Shown: one piece after another, positions 45,487 to 54,323 of the stretch
Numbering within the stretch: position 1 is the first letter of the stretch
How the letters are laid out: every line of letters begins with the position of its first letter
Assembly: GCF_965232525.1 (NCBI RefSeq)
Contig: NZ_OZ246980.1
Location: 3,596,001 to 3,660,000 of the forward strand
Reading direction: 5' to 3'
Origin: Bauldia sp965232525
GTDB lineage: Bacteria; Pseudomonadota; Alphaproteobacteria; Rhizobiales; Kaistiaceae
DNA length: 64,000 bases
Notes under the pieces: model-generated
Databases searched by the model: none
What the model saw: the letters and a program-made list of their open reading frames with translations, nothing else
Told to the model about the DNA's origin: nothing
Made by a program: the position numbers and the translations under genes

Positions 45487-46779
45487 ATGGCACGCATCGT
45501 GGTCCTCGGAGCCGGTTTGGGCGGCGTTATCATGGCCTATGAGATCAAGGACAAGATGAGCGCCGACGACGATCTCACGGTCGTCAATCTCGGTTCGACC
45601 TATTCGTTTGTCCCATCCAATCCATGGGTTGCGGTCGGCTGGCGTGACCGCGGAGCCGTCTCGGTCGACTTGGCGGCGACGTTTGCCAGGAAGGGTATCG
45701 CCCTGCGGCCTGAAGGGGCCAAACGCGTGCACCCCGAAGAGAACCGGATCGAGCTCACCGACGGCACCAGTGTCGACTATGACTATTTGATTATCGCGAC
45801 CGGCCCTGACCTCGCCTTCGACGAAGTGGAGGGACTCGGCCCCGATGCCAACACTCAATCGATCTGCCATATCGACCACGCCGAGACGGCCAAACTCGCC
45901 TTCGACAAACTGGTCCGGAACCCCGGCCCGGTGATCGTCGGCGCCGTCCAGGGCGCATCGTGTTTCGGCCCGGCGTACGAATTCGCCTTCATTCTCGACA
46001 CCGCCCTGCGACGCGCCAAGGTCCGCGACCAAGTTCCGATCACCTTCGTTACCCCCGAACCTTACATCGGTCATCTCGGCCTCGACGGGGTCGGCGACAC
46101 GAAGGGCTTGCTCGAGAGTGCCATGCGCGAGCGGCACATCAAATGGATCACCAACGCCAAGGTCGACTCCATCGCAACCGACTCCATGGCGGTGACCGAG
46201 TTGACCGCCGACGGAGACACCAAGCAAGAACACACACTGCCCTTCGCTTATTCGATGCTGCTCCCCGCTTTCCGCGGCATACCCGCCGTGCACGGCATCG
46301 AGGCGCTGACCAATCCGCGCGGCTTCATCGTCATCGATAAGCATCAGCGCAATCCCACCTATCAGAACGTCTTCGGTATCGGCGTCTGCGTCGCCATCCC
46401 GCCGGTCGGCAAGACCCCGCTCCCGGTCGGCGTGCCGAAGACCGGCTTCATGATCGAATCGATGGTCACCGCAACAGCGAACAACATAGCCAGCCTGATG
46501 CGCGATGAGGCGCCGAGTGCGGTCGCGACGTGGAACGCGGTGTGTCTCGCCGATTTCGGCGACGAAGGGATCGCCTTCGTCGCGCAGCCGCAGATCCCGC
46601 CGCGCAACGTCAACTGGTCGTCGTCCGGCAAGTGGGTTCATGCCGCCAAGGTCGGCTTCGAGAGGTACTTCTTGCGCAAGGTCCGTCAAGGCAAGCCGGA
46701 TACCTTCTACGAGAACCTCGTTCTCGACGTGCTTGGTATCAAGAAGCTCAAGGAGCTTCAGATCGAGCCTGCACAATAA
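45487..46779 (+). CDS. FAD-dependent oxidoreductase, sulfide:quinone reductase-like
   Basis: A 430-residue flavoprotein with the N-terminal dinucleotide fold IVVLGAGLGGVIMAYEI, IIATGPDLAFDEVEG and FGIGVCVAIPPVGKTPLPVGVPKTG. Cysteines at about 159 (GASCFGP) and 353 (AVCLADFG) sit near the positions of the redox cysteines of known SQRs, with a third at 301. A C-terminal amphipathic helix region (FERYFLRKVRQGK) suits membrane attachment. It would oxidise sulfide to polysulfide with quinone. GGGAGG precedes the ATG. Assignment as SQR rather than flavocytochrome c subunit rests on the absence of a signal peptide and on the neighbouring regulator. Confidence 0.85.
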   Translation: MARIVVLGAGLGGVIMAYEIKDKMSADDDLTVVNLGSTYSFVPSNPWVAVGWRDRGAVSVDLAATFARKGIALRPEGAKRVHPEENRIELTDGTSVDYDYLIIATGPDLAFDEVEGLGPDANTQSICHIDHAETAKLAFDKLVRNPGPVIVGAVQGASCFGPAYEFAFILDTALRRAKVRDQVPITFVTPEPYIGHLGLDGVGDTKGLLESAMRERHIKWITNAKVDSIATDSMAVTELTADGDTKQEHTLPFAYSMLLPAFRGIPAVHGIEALTNPRGFIVIDKHQRNPTYQNVFGIGVCVAIPPVGKTPLPVGVPKTGFMIESMVTATANNIASLMRDEAPSAVATWNAVCLADFGDEGIAFVAQPQIPPRNVNWSSSGKWVHAAKVGFERYFLRKVRQGKPDTFYENLVLDVLGIKKLKELQIEPAQ

Positions 46780-46810
46780 TTTCTAGTCGCCATGTGATGG
46801 AGTTCACAGC

Positions 46811-47014
46811 ATGAACATCGACCGTGCCGTAATGGCCTTCGCTGGCCTCGTCATTCTCGTTTCGATGGCGCTCGGCTACACGGTTTCGCAGTATTCGTAT
46901 GGCTTGGCGGTGTTTGCTGGGCTCAATCTCATACAAGCGTCCTTCACCGGCTTTTGCCCGGTTGCCATGTTCTTTCGTCGGCTCGGACTGAAGCCTGGGC
47001 GGGCGTTCGGCTGA
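46811..47014 (+). CDS. DUF2892 membrane protein
   Basis: A 67-residue protein with two membrane helices. The sequence NIDRAVMAFAGLVILVSMAL and LIQASFTGFCPVAMFFRRLG is the DUF2892/YgaP-C signature, including the FCP cysteine. In YgaP the same module follows a rhodanese domain and exports thiocyanate; separate DUF2892 genes are typical of BigR/SQR loci. It lies 31 bases after the SQR-like gene and 30 before the RND adaptor gene, so all are one operon. Confidence 0.88.
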   Translation: MNIDRAVMAFAGLVILVSMALGYTVSQYSYGLAVFAGLNLIQASFTGFCPVAMFFRRLGLKPGRAFG

Positions 47015-47044
47015 AGGTCGGATCGCATTCGGCTCTGGAGCAAA

Positions 47045-48046
47045 ATGTTGATGACTATCCGGCGCGCGATCATCGCAACCCTTCTCGTCGTTCCGTTCGC
47101 CACCGCGGGTGTTGCCGCGGAGTTCGAGGTAACCCCGATCGTGGTCGACGAAACCAAGGCCGTGTTCGGCCAGGTTGAAAGTCGCGATCCGGTTCCCGCC
47201 CGGGCCCGGATCGGCGGGACCGTTCGCGAAATCCGCGTCGATGAGGGCAGCGAGGTTGCGGAAGGCGATGTCATCGCCGTGATCGTCGACGAGAAGATCG
47301 CGCTTCAGCGGCAGGCAGCCGAGGCGACCATCCAGGCCCTCACCTCGCAACTTCGCAACGCCGAGACCGAGCTCGCCCGGTCCGAGCAACTGCTCGATCG
47401 CGGCACCGCGACGCAGACGCGCGTGGATCAGGCCCGCACCCAGGTCGAGGTGCTGACCAATCAGTTGGCCGCCGCCGAAGCCGAACGGGCGGTGATTGCC
47501 GTCCAGTCGACGGAAGGCGAAGTCGCCGCACCAGCCGCTGGCCGCGTTCTCCGCGTACCGGTGACTCAAGGCTCGGTCGTGCTGCCCGGCGAGGAGATCG
47601 CCCTGATCGCCGGTGGCGGCATGTTCCTGCGCCTCGCCCTGCCCGAACGTCATGCGGCCGAGATCGTCGAGGGCGCAACCGTTCTCGTTGGCGACCGGCG
47701 CGATCCGCTCGCGCCAAGCGCGGTCGAAACCGCTGACGCCGGCAAGCTCGTCAAGGTCTATCCCCAGATCGAGGACGGCCGCGTGCTCGCCGATGTCGAG
47801 ATCGACGGGCTCGGCGGCTACTTCGTTGGTGAGCGCACGCGCGTCTGGATTCCGGTCGGCCGCCGCTCGGTGTTGGCCGTGCCGCCCGAAGCAATCGTCA
47901 CCCGCCACGGCATCGACTACGTTCGTCTTGCCGACGACGATCGCCAGATCCCGGTCATTCTCGGACCGTCATTTGAGACCGAAGGCAAGCCGCGCGTCGA
48001 GGTCCTGACTGGTTTGATGGCGGGCGATCGGGTTCAGCTTCAATGA
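47045..48046 (+). CDS. RND efflux periplasmic adaptor (HlyD family)
   Basis: A 333-residue membrane-fusion protein with a signal peptide (cleavage near VAA-E, residue 24). The lipoyl halves (PARARIGGTVREIRVDEG and VAAPAAGRVLRVPVTQGSVVLPGE) flank an alpha-hairpin with EQLLDRGTATQTRVDQAR, then a beta-barrel and membrane-proximal part. It links the permease below to an outer-membrane channel not encoded here. Its stop overlaps the start of the permease as ATGA. Confidence 0.9.
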   Translation: MLMTIRRAIIATLLVVPFATAGVAAEFEVTPIVVDETKAVFGQVESRDPVPARARIGGTVREIRVDEGSEVAEGDVIAVIVDEKIALQRQAAEATIQALTSQLRNAETELARSEQLLDRGTATQTRVDQARTQVEVLTNQLAAAEAERAVIAVQSTEGEVAAPAAGRVLRVPVTQGSVVLPGEEIALIAGGGMFLRLALPERHAAEIVEGATVLVGDRRDPLAPSAVETADAGKLVKVYPQIEDGRVLADVEIDGLGGYFVGERTRVWIPVGRRSVLAVPPEAIVTRHGIDYVRLADDDRQIPVILGPSFETEGKPRVEVLTGLMAGDRVQLQ

Positions 48047-51000
48047 ATCTCGGCATTGCCGGCCGCCTGACCGCCGCTTTCATCAATTCACCGCTGACGC
48101 CCCTCCTCCTGCTGGCGTCGCTGGCCCTCGGCCTTGTCGCGCTGATCACGCTGCCGCGCGAGGAGGAGCCGCAGATCTCGGTACCGATGGTCGACATCCA
48201 CGTGCGCGCCGATGGCCTGCGTGCGGAGGATGCGGTGAAGCTGGTGACCGAGCCACTGGAAACCATCATCAAGAGCATCGACGGCGTCGAGCACGTCTAC
48301 TCGCAAACCGAGGACGATCGCGCCGTCGTCACCGCCCGCTTCCTGGTCGGTACCAGCGCCGACGCCGCGATCCTGCGCGTCCATGAAAAGGTTCGCGCCA
48401 ACTTCGACCGCATCCCCGTTGGCGTGCCGGAGCCCCTAATCGTCGGCCGCGGTATCGACGATGTCGCCATCGTTGTCGTCACACTGACCCCAAAGCCGGA
48501 AGCCGCGGCACGGTGGGGCGCCAATGGCCTCACCCGCCTCGCCCGCGAGCTGCAGGTCGAGGTGGCCAAGCTGCCGGACATCGGCCTCACCTACATCGTC
48601 GGCGCCCAGCCGGAGGAATTTCGGGTCGAGCCCGATCCGGAGCGGCTCTCCCTCTATGGGATCACGCTGCAGCAACTCGCCGCCAAGATCGAGGGCGCCA
48701 ATCGGTCCTTCCTCGCCGGCAATGTTCGCGAGGACAGTCGGCAACTCGCGCTGATCGCCGGCGAGACGCTGCAGACCTTGCCCGAAATCGGCAACTTGCT
48801 GCTCACCGCCCGCGACGGCCGTCCGGTCTACGTCCGCGACGTCGCCGACGTGCGCCTCGTCACCGATCCGGAGGAAACCCGGGTCGCCGGCATCACCAAG
48901 GTAGGCGACACCCTGGAGCGGGTACCGGCGGTTTCGCTGGCGATTGCCAAGCGCCCCGGTACCAACGCAGTGGTGATCGCCGAGGAAATCGTCCACCGGC
49001 TCGACGCGGTCAGCGGAGCGATCTTCCCCGAAGACATCGCGATGACGATCACCCGTAACTACGGGGAATCCGCCGACGAGAAAGCCAACGAGCTGCTCTT
49101 CCATCTCGGGCTGGCAACAATTTCGATCGTCATCCTCGTCGCGGTGTCGATCGGCTGGCGCGCGGCGCTGGTCGTGGCGATCGTCATCCCGACCACGATC
49201 CTGCTGACGCTCTTCGCGGCGTGGATCATGGGCTACACCCTCAATCGGGTCAGCCTGTTCGCGCTAATCTTCTCCATCGGAATCCTGGTCGATGACGCCA
49301 TTGTTGTCATCGAGAACATCGCCCGTCATTGGGCGATGAACGATGGGCGCAGTCGGACCAAAGCCGCGATCGAGGCGGTGGCTGAGGTCGGCAACCCGAC
49401 GATCGTCGCCACCCTCACCGTTATCGCGGCGCTGTTGCCGATGCTGTTCGTCTCGGGGCTGATGGGACCGTATATGAGCCCGATCCCGGCGATCGCATCG
49501 GCGGCGATGCTATTTTCGTTCTTCGTTGCGGTGATGCTGACCCCGTGGCTGATGGTGCGCTTCGGCGGCAGTGGCGGTGGCCATCACGAAGGCCCGGGCT
49601 TGCTCGGCCGAATGTTCGTCGTCGTTGCCAGCCCGATCCTGAAAACGCGGTTTCGGTCCTGGACGTTTCTGTTGGTCGTCGGAGTCGCGACGATTGGATC
49701 CCTGGGCCTGTTCTACACCCAGGACGTCACGGTCAAGCTGCTGCCGTTCGACAACAAGACCGAGTTGCAGGTGGTCGTCGATCTGCCGGAAGGATCATCG
49801 GTCGAGGACACCGACCGGGTGCTGCAAGCCGCCGTCGCACGGCTCGCCGATATGCCGGAGGTGGTCTCCTTCCAGACCTATTCTGGTACTGCCGCGCCGT
49901 TCAACTTCAACGGGCTGGTCCGCCACTACTATCTGCGCGCCCTCCCCCATCAGGGCGACGTGCAGGTCAATCTGGCGTCGAAGGAACACCGCGATCGCAC
50001 CAGCCACACGATCGCCCTTGACATGCGCGAGCGGCTTGACGGGCTTGCCATGCCCGAAGGAACCGCGATCAAGGTCGTCGAGCCGCCGCCGGGGCCGCCC
50101 GTTCTCGCAACGCTCCTCGCTGAAATCTACGGCCCCGATGCGGAGACACGGCGAACGATCGCCGCCAAGGTCCGCGAGGCGTTCGAGAGCGTGCCGTTCA
50201 TCGTCGATGTCGACGACTCCTATGGCACCCCGCCGGAGCGACTCCGTGTCGTCATCGACCAGGACAGCCTCGAGTACCACAACGTCGAGCAGGGTGACGT
50301 CTACCAGACAATCAGCGCCTACTACGGTGGCGCCACGGTGGGCTATTCGCACCGCGGCGGCGAGCGCCAGCCGATCCCCATCACCGTGGGCCTCGACAAG
50401 GCCGACCGGATCCTCGACCAGCGGGCCCTGGCGACGCCGGTCCCCGCCAATGCGATTCCCGGCGGTCGCGGCATTGTCGAGCTCGGTGACGTCGTCCATG
50501 TGACCAGCGCACCCGCCTCTTATCCGATCTTCCGCCACAACGGACGGGCGGCGGAGATGGTTACGGCAGAGCTGGCCGGCACGTTCGAAGCACCGGTCTA
50601 CGGCATGATCGCCGTCGCCCGCGCCATCGAGGAAGCCGACTGGGGCGATCTGCCCAAGCCCGAAATCGCGCTCCATGGCCAACCGGACGACGAGAGCCAG
50701 TCTACGTTGTTGTGGGATGGCGAATGGGAGGTCACCTGGGTGACCTTCCGCGACATGGGCGCCGCTTTCATGATCGCCATCCTCGGCATCTATATCCTGG
50801 TGGTCGCCCAATTCGGCTCGTTCAAGCTGCCGCTGGTGATCCTGACCCCGATCCCGCTCACCTTCATCGGCATCATGCTCGGGCACTGGTTGTTCGACGC
50901 GCCGTTCACCGCGACCTCGATGATCGGCTTCATCGCGCTTGCCGGCATCATCGTGCGGAACTCGATCCTGCTGGTGGACTTCGTCCGCCATGCGCGCACA

Positions 51001-51258
51001 CCCGACCGCCCGCTCCGTGACGTGTTGCTCGAGGCAGGCGCTATCCGCTTCAAGCCGATCCTGCTGACAGCGCTGGCGGCGATGATCGGCGCGGCCGTGA
51101 TCCTTGCCGACCCGATCTTCCAGGGCCTCGCGATCTCGCTGCTCTTCGGCCTCGCCTCATCGACGGCGCTGACCATCCTGGTCATCCCGGCGATCTACAT
51201 CGCCCTACGCGGTGGTGGAAGGCCGCGCTCGATGGGTGCTCCTTCGTCCTCATCCTGA
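48043..51258 (+). CDS. RND efflux permease (AcrB/HAE1-type)
   Basis: A 1071-residue inner-membrane transporter with 12 helices and two large periplasmic loops (residues about 40-340 and 560-880). It carries LPREEEPQISVP near the N-terminus, the helix 4 motif GILVDDAIVVIENI with the proton-relay Asp, and the C-terminal block ILLTALAAMIGAAVI. It belongs to a divergent HAE1-like subgroup commonly of unknown substrate. Its place in a sulfide-response operon suggests export of a sulfur-related or sulfide-linked toxic compound; this is inference. Confidence 0.92.
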   Translation: MNLGIAGRLTAAFINSPLTPLLLLASLALGLVALITLPREEEPQISVPMVDIHVRADGLRAEDAVKLVTEPLETIIKSIDGVEHVYSQTEDDRAVVTARFLVGTSADAAILRVHEKVRANFDRIPVGVPEPLIVGRGIDDVAIVVVTLTPKPEAAARWGANGLTRLARELQVEVAKLPDIGLTYIVGAQPEEFRVEPDPERLSLYGITLQQLAAKIEGANRSFLAGNVREDSRQLALIAGETLQTLPEIGNLLLTARDGRPVYVRDVADVRLVTDPEETRVAGITKVGDTLERVPAVSLAIAKRPGTNAVVIAEEIVHRLDAVSGAIFPEDIAMTITRNYGESADEKANELLFHLGLATISIVILVAVSIGWRAALVVAIVIPTTILLTLFAAWIMGYTLNRVSLFALIFSIGILVDDAIVVIENIARHWAMNDGRSRTKAAIEAVAEVGNPTIVATLTVIAALLPMLFVSGLMGPYMSPIPAIASAAMLFSFFVAVMLTPWLMVRFGGSGGGHHEGPGLLGRMFVVVASPILKTRFRSWTFLLVVGVATIGSLGLFYTQDVTVKLLPFDNKTELQVVVDLPEGSSVEDTDRVLQAAVARLADMPEVVSFQTYSGTAAPFNFNGLVRHYYLRALPHQGDVQVNLASKEHRDRTSHTIALDMRERLDGLAMPEGTAIKVVEPPPGPPVLATLLAEIYGPDAETRRTIAAKVREAFESVPFIVDVDDSYGTPPERLRVVIDQDSLEYHNVEQGDVYQTISAYYGGATVGYSHRGGERQPIPITVGLDKADRILDQRALATPVPANAIPGGRGIVELGDVVHVTSAPASYPIFRHNGRAAEMVTAELAGTFEAPVYGMIAVARAIEEADWGDLPKPEIALHGQPDDESQSTLLWDGEWEVTWVTFRDMGAAFMIAILGIYILVVAQFGSFKLPLVILTPIPLTFIGIMLGHWLFDAPFTATSMIGFIALAGIIVRNSILLVDFVRHARTPDRPLRDVLLEAGAIRFKPILLTALAAMIGAAVILADPIFQGLAISLLFGLASSTALTILVIPAIYIALRGGGRPRSMGAPSSSS

Positions 51259-51615
51259 TGGGCGGAGGCAGGAGCCCGAGCTTAGAAGGACGCGATCGAG
51301 GCTTGGCGGAGCAGGTCCCTGCGTGCTTCGAGGCTTCGTTTCGCGAAGCTCCTCTGCATGGGTGTTGGGGATGTTGGGGAGCCTGGGTCAGTGGCTAACC
51401 TGTGCCTCCTCCGCTCGTTCCCGCGAAGGCGGGAATCCAGACAACACTGGGATTGTTTGGCCGGACTGGGTCCCCGCTTCCGCGGGGACGAGTGTCCGGG
51501 TGTTACCGGAACAGCTCGAAAACCCATGCGGCGGCTGATGCCAAAACCGACGGCCCGACGTTCCCTCTATCGGCCTGGATAATCGGGCTAGTGTCCGCTC
51601 GACAGTACCACCCGC
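51259..51615. other. Convergent intergenic region with REP-like element
   Basis: The 357 bases between the RND permease and the leftward ABC gene hold a palindromic repeat (51414-51492) and no supported gene. Short frames here, such as the one coding VPAKAGIQ, are the usual by-product of this repeat family. Confidence 0.6.
51414..51492. repeat. REP-like palindromic element
   Basis: A 79-base element with near-perfect terminal inverted repeats CTCGTTCCCGCG and CGCGGGGACGAG. The left half contains CCCGC-gaag-GCGGG and the right half CCCCGC-ttc-CGCGGGG hairpins. Such 'TTCCCGCGAAGGCGGGAA' units are dispersed in many alphaproteobacterial genomes. It may end transcription of both convergent operons. 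Confidence 0.75.
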
Positions 51616-52413
51616 CTAAACCGCCAGGTAGTTCGCTCTGAGTTCCGCGTTGTCCAGGACGTGGTCGGCGCCGCCGGAGAAGACCACTTCGCCCATATCG
51701 AGGATGACCGCCCGGTCGGCGAGGTGTAACGCAGCAATGGCGTTCTGCTCGACGATCACCGTGGTGATGCCGTGCTCCTTGATTTCGGCGACGATCTTCT
51801 CGATCTCCTGAACGATCACCGGTGCGAGCCCCTCGTAAGGCTCGTCGAGCAACAGCAGCTTGATATCGCGCGCCAGCGCCCGTGCCACGGCCAGCATTTG
51901 CTGCTCGCCGCCTGAGAGTGTCGTCGCTTCCTGCTTGCGGCGTTCCGCCAGCCGCGGGAAATGGTTGTAAATCCGTTCCAGCGACCAGCCGATCGGCGGC
52001 GCCACCTGCGACAGTACGAGGTTCTCCTCGACGGTCAGGCCGCCAATGATCCGCCGGTCCTCCGGCACCAGTTGAATGCCAGACTGCGCCGCCTGATACG
52101 ACTGCAGCGGGTGGATCGCCTTGCCGTCCAGGAAGATCTCGCCTTCCTTCAGCGCCGGATCGTCCATTCGGGCAATCGTGCGCAGGGTCGAGGTCTTGCC
52201 GGCGCCGTTGCGGCCGAGGAGCGCGAGAATTTCGCCTTCCTTGATCTCGAAGGACACGCCCTGGACGATGTAGCTCTCGCCGTAATACGCCTGGAGGTTC
52301 GAGCAGGAGAAGAACGCGCCGGCCTTGTCCGCCGCCGCGTCCACCGCTGCGATGTCCGTTCCGTCGGTCGCGGCCATTCCGAAGGGAGCCGTGGTGTCTG
52401 CCGTGAGGGTCAC
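51616..52413 (-). CDS. livF: ABC transporter ATPase, LivF type
   Basis: A 265-residue ATPase of a branched-chain amino-acid type importer. An unusual 30-residue N-terminal extension precedes the domain. Walker A is GRNGAGKTSTLRT, signature LSGGEQQMLAVARAL, Walker B LLLLDEPYEGLAP. The EDRRIIGGLTVEENL stretch is LivF-like. It overlaps livG by four bases. Last gene of the operon before the REP-like element. Confidence 0.92.
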   Translation of the reverse strand: MTLTADTTAPFGMAATDGTDIAAVDAAADKAGAFFSCSNLQAYYGESYIVQGVSFEIKEGEILALLGRNGAGKTSTLRTIARMDDPALKEGEIFLDGKAIHPLQSYQAAQSGIQLVPEDRRIIGGLTVEENLVLSQVAPPIGWSLERIYNHFPRLAERRKQEATTLSGGEQQMLAVARALARDIKLLLLDEPYEGLAPVIVQEIEKIVAEIKEHGITTVIVEQNAIAALHLADRAVILDMGEVVFSGGADHVLDNAELRANYLAV

Positions 52414-53171
52414 TCGTGCACTCCTCCGAGATAGGCTTCCTGAACGACCGGATCGCCGCGCACTTCTTCCGGCGACCCTTCGGCGATCACCCGCCCCTGG
52501 GCCAGCACCGTCACGGTGTCAGCGAGGCTGAACACCACATGCATGTCGTGCTCGATGATCACCTTGGTCATGCCGCGTGCCTTGAACTTCTTGAGAAGAT
52601 CGATGGTGCGATTGGTGTCGAGGCGAGACATGCCGGCGGTCGGCTCGTCGAGCAGCAGAAGGCGCGGCTTCTGGACCAGGCACATGGCAAGCTCCAGCCG
52701 CCGCTTGTCCCCCCGCGACAGGCTCCCCGCCTCCTGGTCGCGGTGATCGAGAAGACCGACGTCCTCGAGTGCCTCGTCCGCGGCCTCCTTGAGATCGTCC
52801 TCCGCGTACATCGCCTTCCAGGCGTCGATCGCGAAGGCGCCGTCGCGCTTCGACAGCGCGGGGATAACGACATTGTCGAGCACCGAGAGGTCGGGGAAGA
52901 TTTCAGGGGTCTGGAAGACCCGCGCCACGCCGAGCTGGTTAATGTCGTAGGGCGTCTGCCCGGTGAGGATCGTGCCGTCAAACACCACCGCGCCGGAGTC
53001 CGGCTTCAGCCGGCCGACGCAGACATTGAGCAATGTCGATTTCCCAGCACCGTTCGGGCCGATGATCGCGTGGGTCTTCCCCTCAGCGACCTGCAGGTCG
53101 ATGTCGCTGAGCGCGTGAAGGCCACCGAAATGTTTGTCGACGTCGTCGACGTGAAGAACGATGTTTTCCAT
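52410..53171 (-). CDS. livG: ABC transporter ATPase, LivG type
   Basis: A 253-residue ATPase paired with the LivF type. Walker A is GPNGAGKSTLLNV, signature LSRGDKRRLELAMCL (an R for G in the usual LSGG), Walker B LLLLDEPTAGMS. The LGVARVFQTPEIFPDLSVLDNV Q-loop region is typical of LivG. Nine bases separate it from the permease gene. The LSRGDKRRLE signature is the form found in a subset of urea/amide-type and Liv importers. Confidence 0.92.
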   Translation of the reverse strand: MENIVLHVDDVDKHFGGLHALSDIDLQVAEGKTHAIIGPNGAGKSTLLNVCVGRLKPDSGAVVFDGTILTGQTPYDINQLGVARVFQTPEIFPDLSVLDNVVIPALSKRDGAFAIDAWKAMYAEDDLKEAADEALEDVGLLDHRDQEAGSLSRGDKRRLELAMCLVQKPRLLLLDEPTAGMSRLDTNRTIDLLKKFKARGMTKVIIEHDMHVVFSLADTVTVLAQGRVIAEGSPEEVRGDPVVQEAYLGGVHE

Positions 53172-53180
53172 GACAACCTC

Positions 53181-54320
53181 CTACCCCGCCGTCTGCACTT
53201 TGCGGGCGGTGCGCGGCTGAGACGGCTTTCGAATCCACTTGCCGATTCGTTGGACACCTTCCATCACCCCGCCGGGCAGGAAGATGACGATCAGCATGAA
53301 CAGGATGCCGAGGGTGAGATGCCAGCCTTCGCCGACGAACATCAGGCTGATCTCCACCGCCAGATGCTGAAGCGGCTCGGGCAGGAACGAAAACACCTGA
53401 CCGAGCGAATTCTCGTTGAACGCGGAGAAGATGTTTTCGGCGTACTTGATGATGCCTGCGCCGAGCAGCGGTCCGATCAGCGTCCCGGCGCCGCCGAGAA
53501 TGGTCATCAGCACGACCTCGCCGGACGCGGTCCATTGCATCCGCTCTGCACCAGCGAGCGGATCTGTCACTGCCAGCAGCCCACCGGCGAGGCCGGCATA
53601 CATGCCGGAGATCACGAACGCAGCGAGCGTGTACGGCCGGGTGTTGTAGCCGGCGTAGTTCATGCGGTTCTGGTTTGACTTGATCGCCCTCAGCGCCAGG
53701 CCGAACGGCGAGCGGGTGATCTTCAGCGAAAGATAGAACGCGATGATCAGGAAGACGGCGCAGATGTAGAAGCCGTCAAAACCGATCGTGTCGATCCCGA
53801 ACAGATCAGGCAGCGGGACGGCACCGGCGTCGCTGTCTCCGAAGGCGGCATCGAGGACGCGCGGATCGTCGCTCAAGACCCTCAGGCCGGTCTCGCCATT
53901 GGTGATCGGCGTCAGCACCGAGTAGGCCAGTTTGTAGGCCATCTGAGCAAAGGCAAGCGTCAGGATCGAGAAGTAGATGCCGGAGCGCCGCAGGCTGACA
54001 TATCCGATGGCGAGCGCGAACACACCGGAGATCAGGATTGCAAGAATAACCGCCGGCAGCACATTCATCGACAACAGCTTGAACGACCAGACGGCGGCGT
54101 ATGAACCGACCCCGAGAAACGCGGCGTGACCAAAGGACAGGTAGCCGGTCAACCCGAACAGGATGTTGAAGCCGATCGCGAAGATGCCGAAAATCGCGAA
54201 CTTTTGGAGCAGGTCCGGGTAGCCGGCACCGATCGGCGCGAGCCACAACGGCATGGCGAGAACGACGACGGTGAATATCGCCATCAGGATCAGGTCGCCC
54301 TGGCGAGAGGATCTATCCAT
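53181..54320 (-). CDS. livM: ABC permease, LivM type
   Basis: A 379-residue inner-membrane permease with about ten helices. FGLTGYLSFGHAAFLGVGSYAAV and the coupling loop KSNQNRMNYAGYNTRPYTLAAF are diagnostic of LivM. Three bases separate it from the LivH-type gene. C-terminal basic tail of about 20 residues. Confidence 0.93.
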   Translation of the reverse strand: MDRSSRQGDLILMAIFTVVVLAMPLWLAPIGAGYPDLLQKFAIFGIFAIGFNILFGLTGYLSFGHAAFLGVGSYAAVWSFKLLSMNVLPAVILAILISGVFALAIGYVSLRRSGIYFSILTLAFAQMAYKLAYSVLTPITNGETGLRVLSDDPRVLDAAFGDSDAGAVPLPDLFGIDTIGFDGFYICAVFLIIAFYLSLKITRSPFGLALRAIKSNQNRMNYAGYNTRPYTLAAFVISGMYAGLAGGLLAVTDPLAGAERMQWTASGEVVLMTILGGAGTLIGPLLGAGIIKYAENIFSAFNENSLGQVFSFLPEPLQHLAVEISLMFVGEGWHLTLGILFMLIVIFLPGGVMEGVQRIGKWIRKPSQPRTARKVQTAG

Positions 54321-54323
54321 GGC

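Noticed and set aside
45409..46776. A 455-codon leftward open frame
   Set aside because: Antisense to the SQR-like gene; sequence is low-complexity D/G/V-rich with no motif.
46748..47908. A 386-codon leftward open frame
   Set aside because: Antisense to the DUF2892 and RND adaptor genes, both of which have signatures.
51402..51641. Short frames coding VPAKAGIQ-type peptides
   Set aside because: These are produced by translating the REP-like repeat and are commonly mis-annotated.
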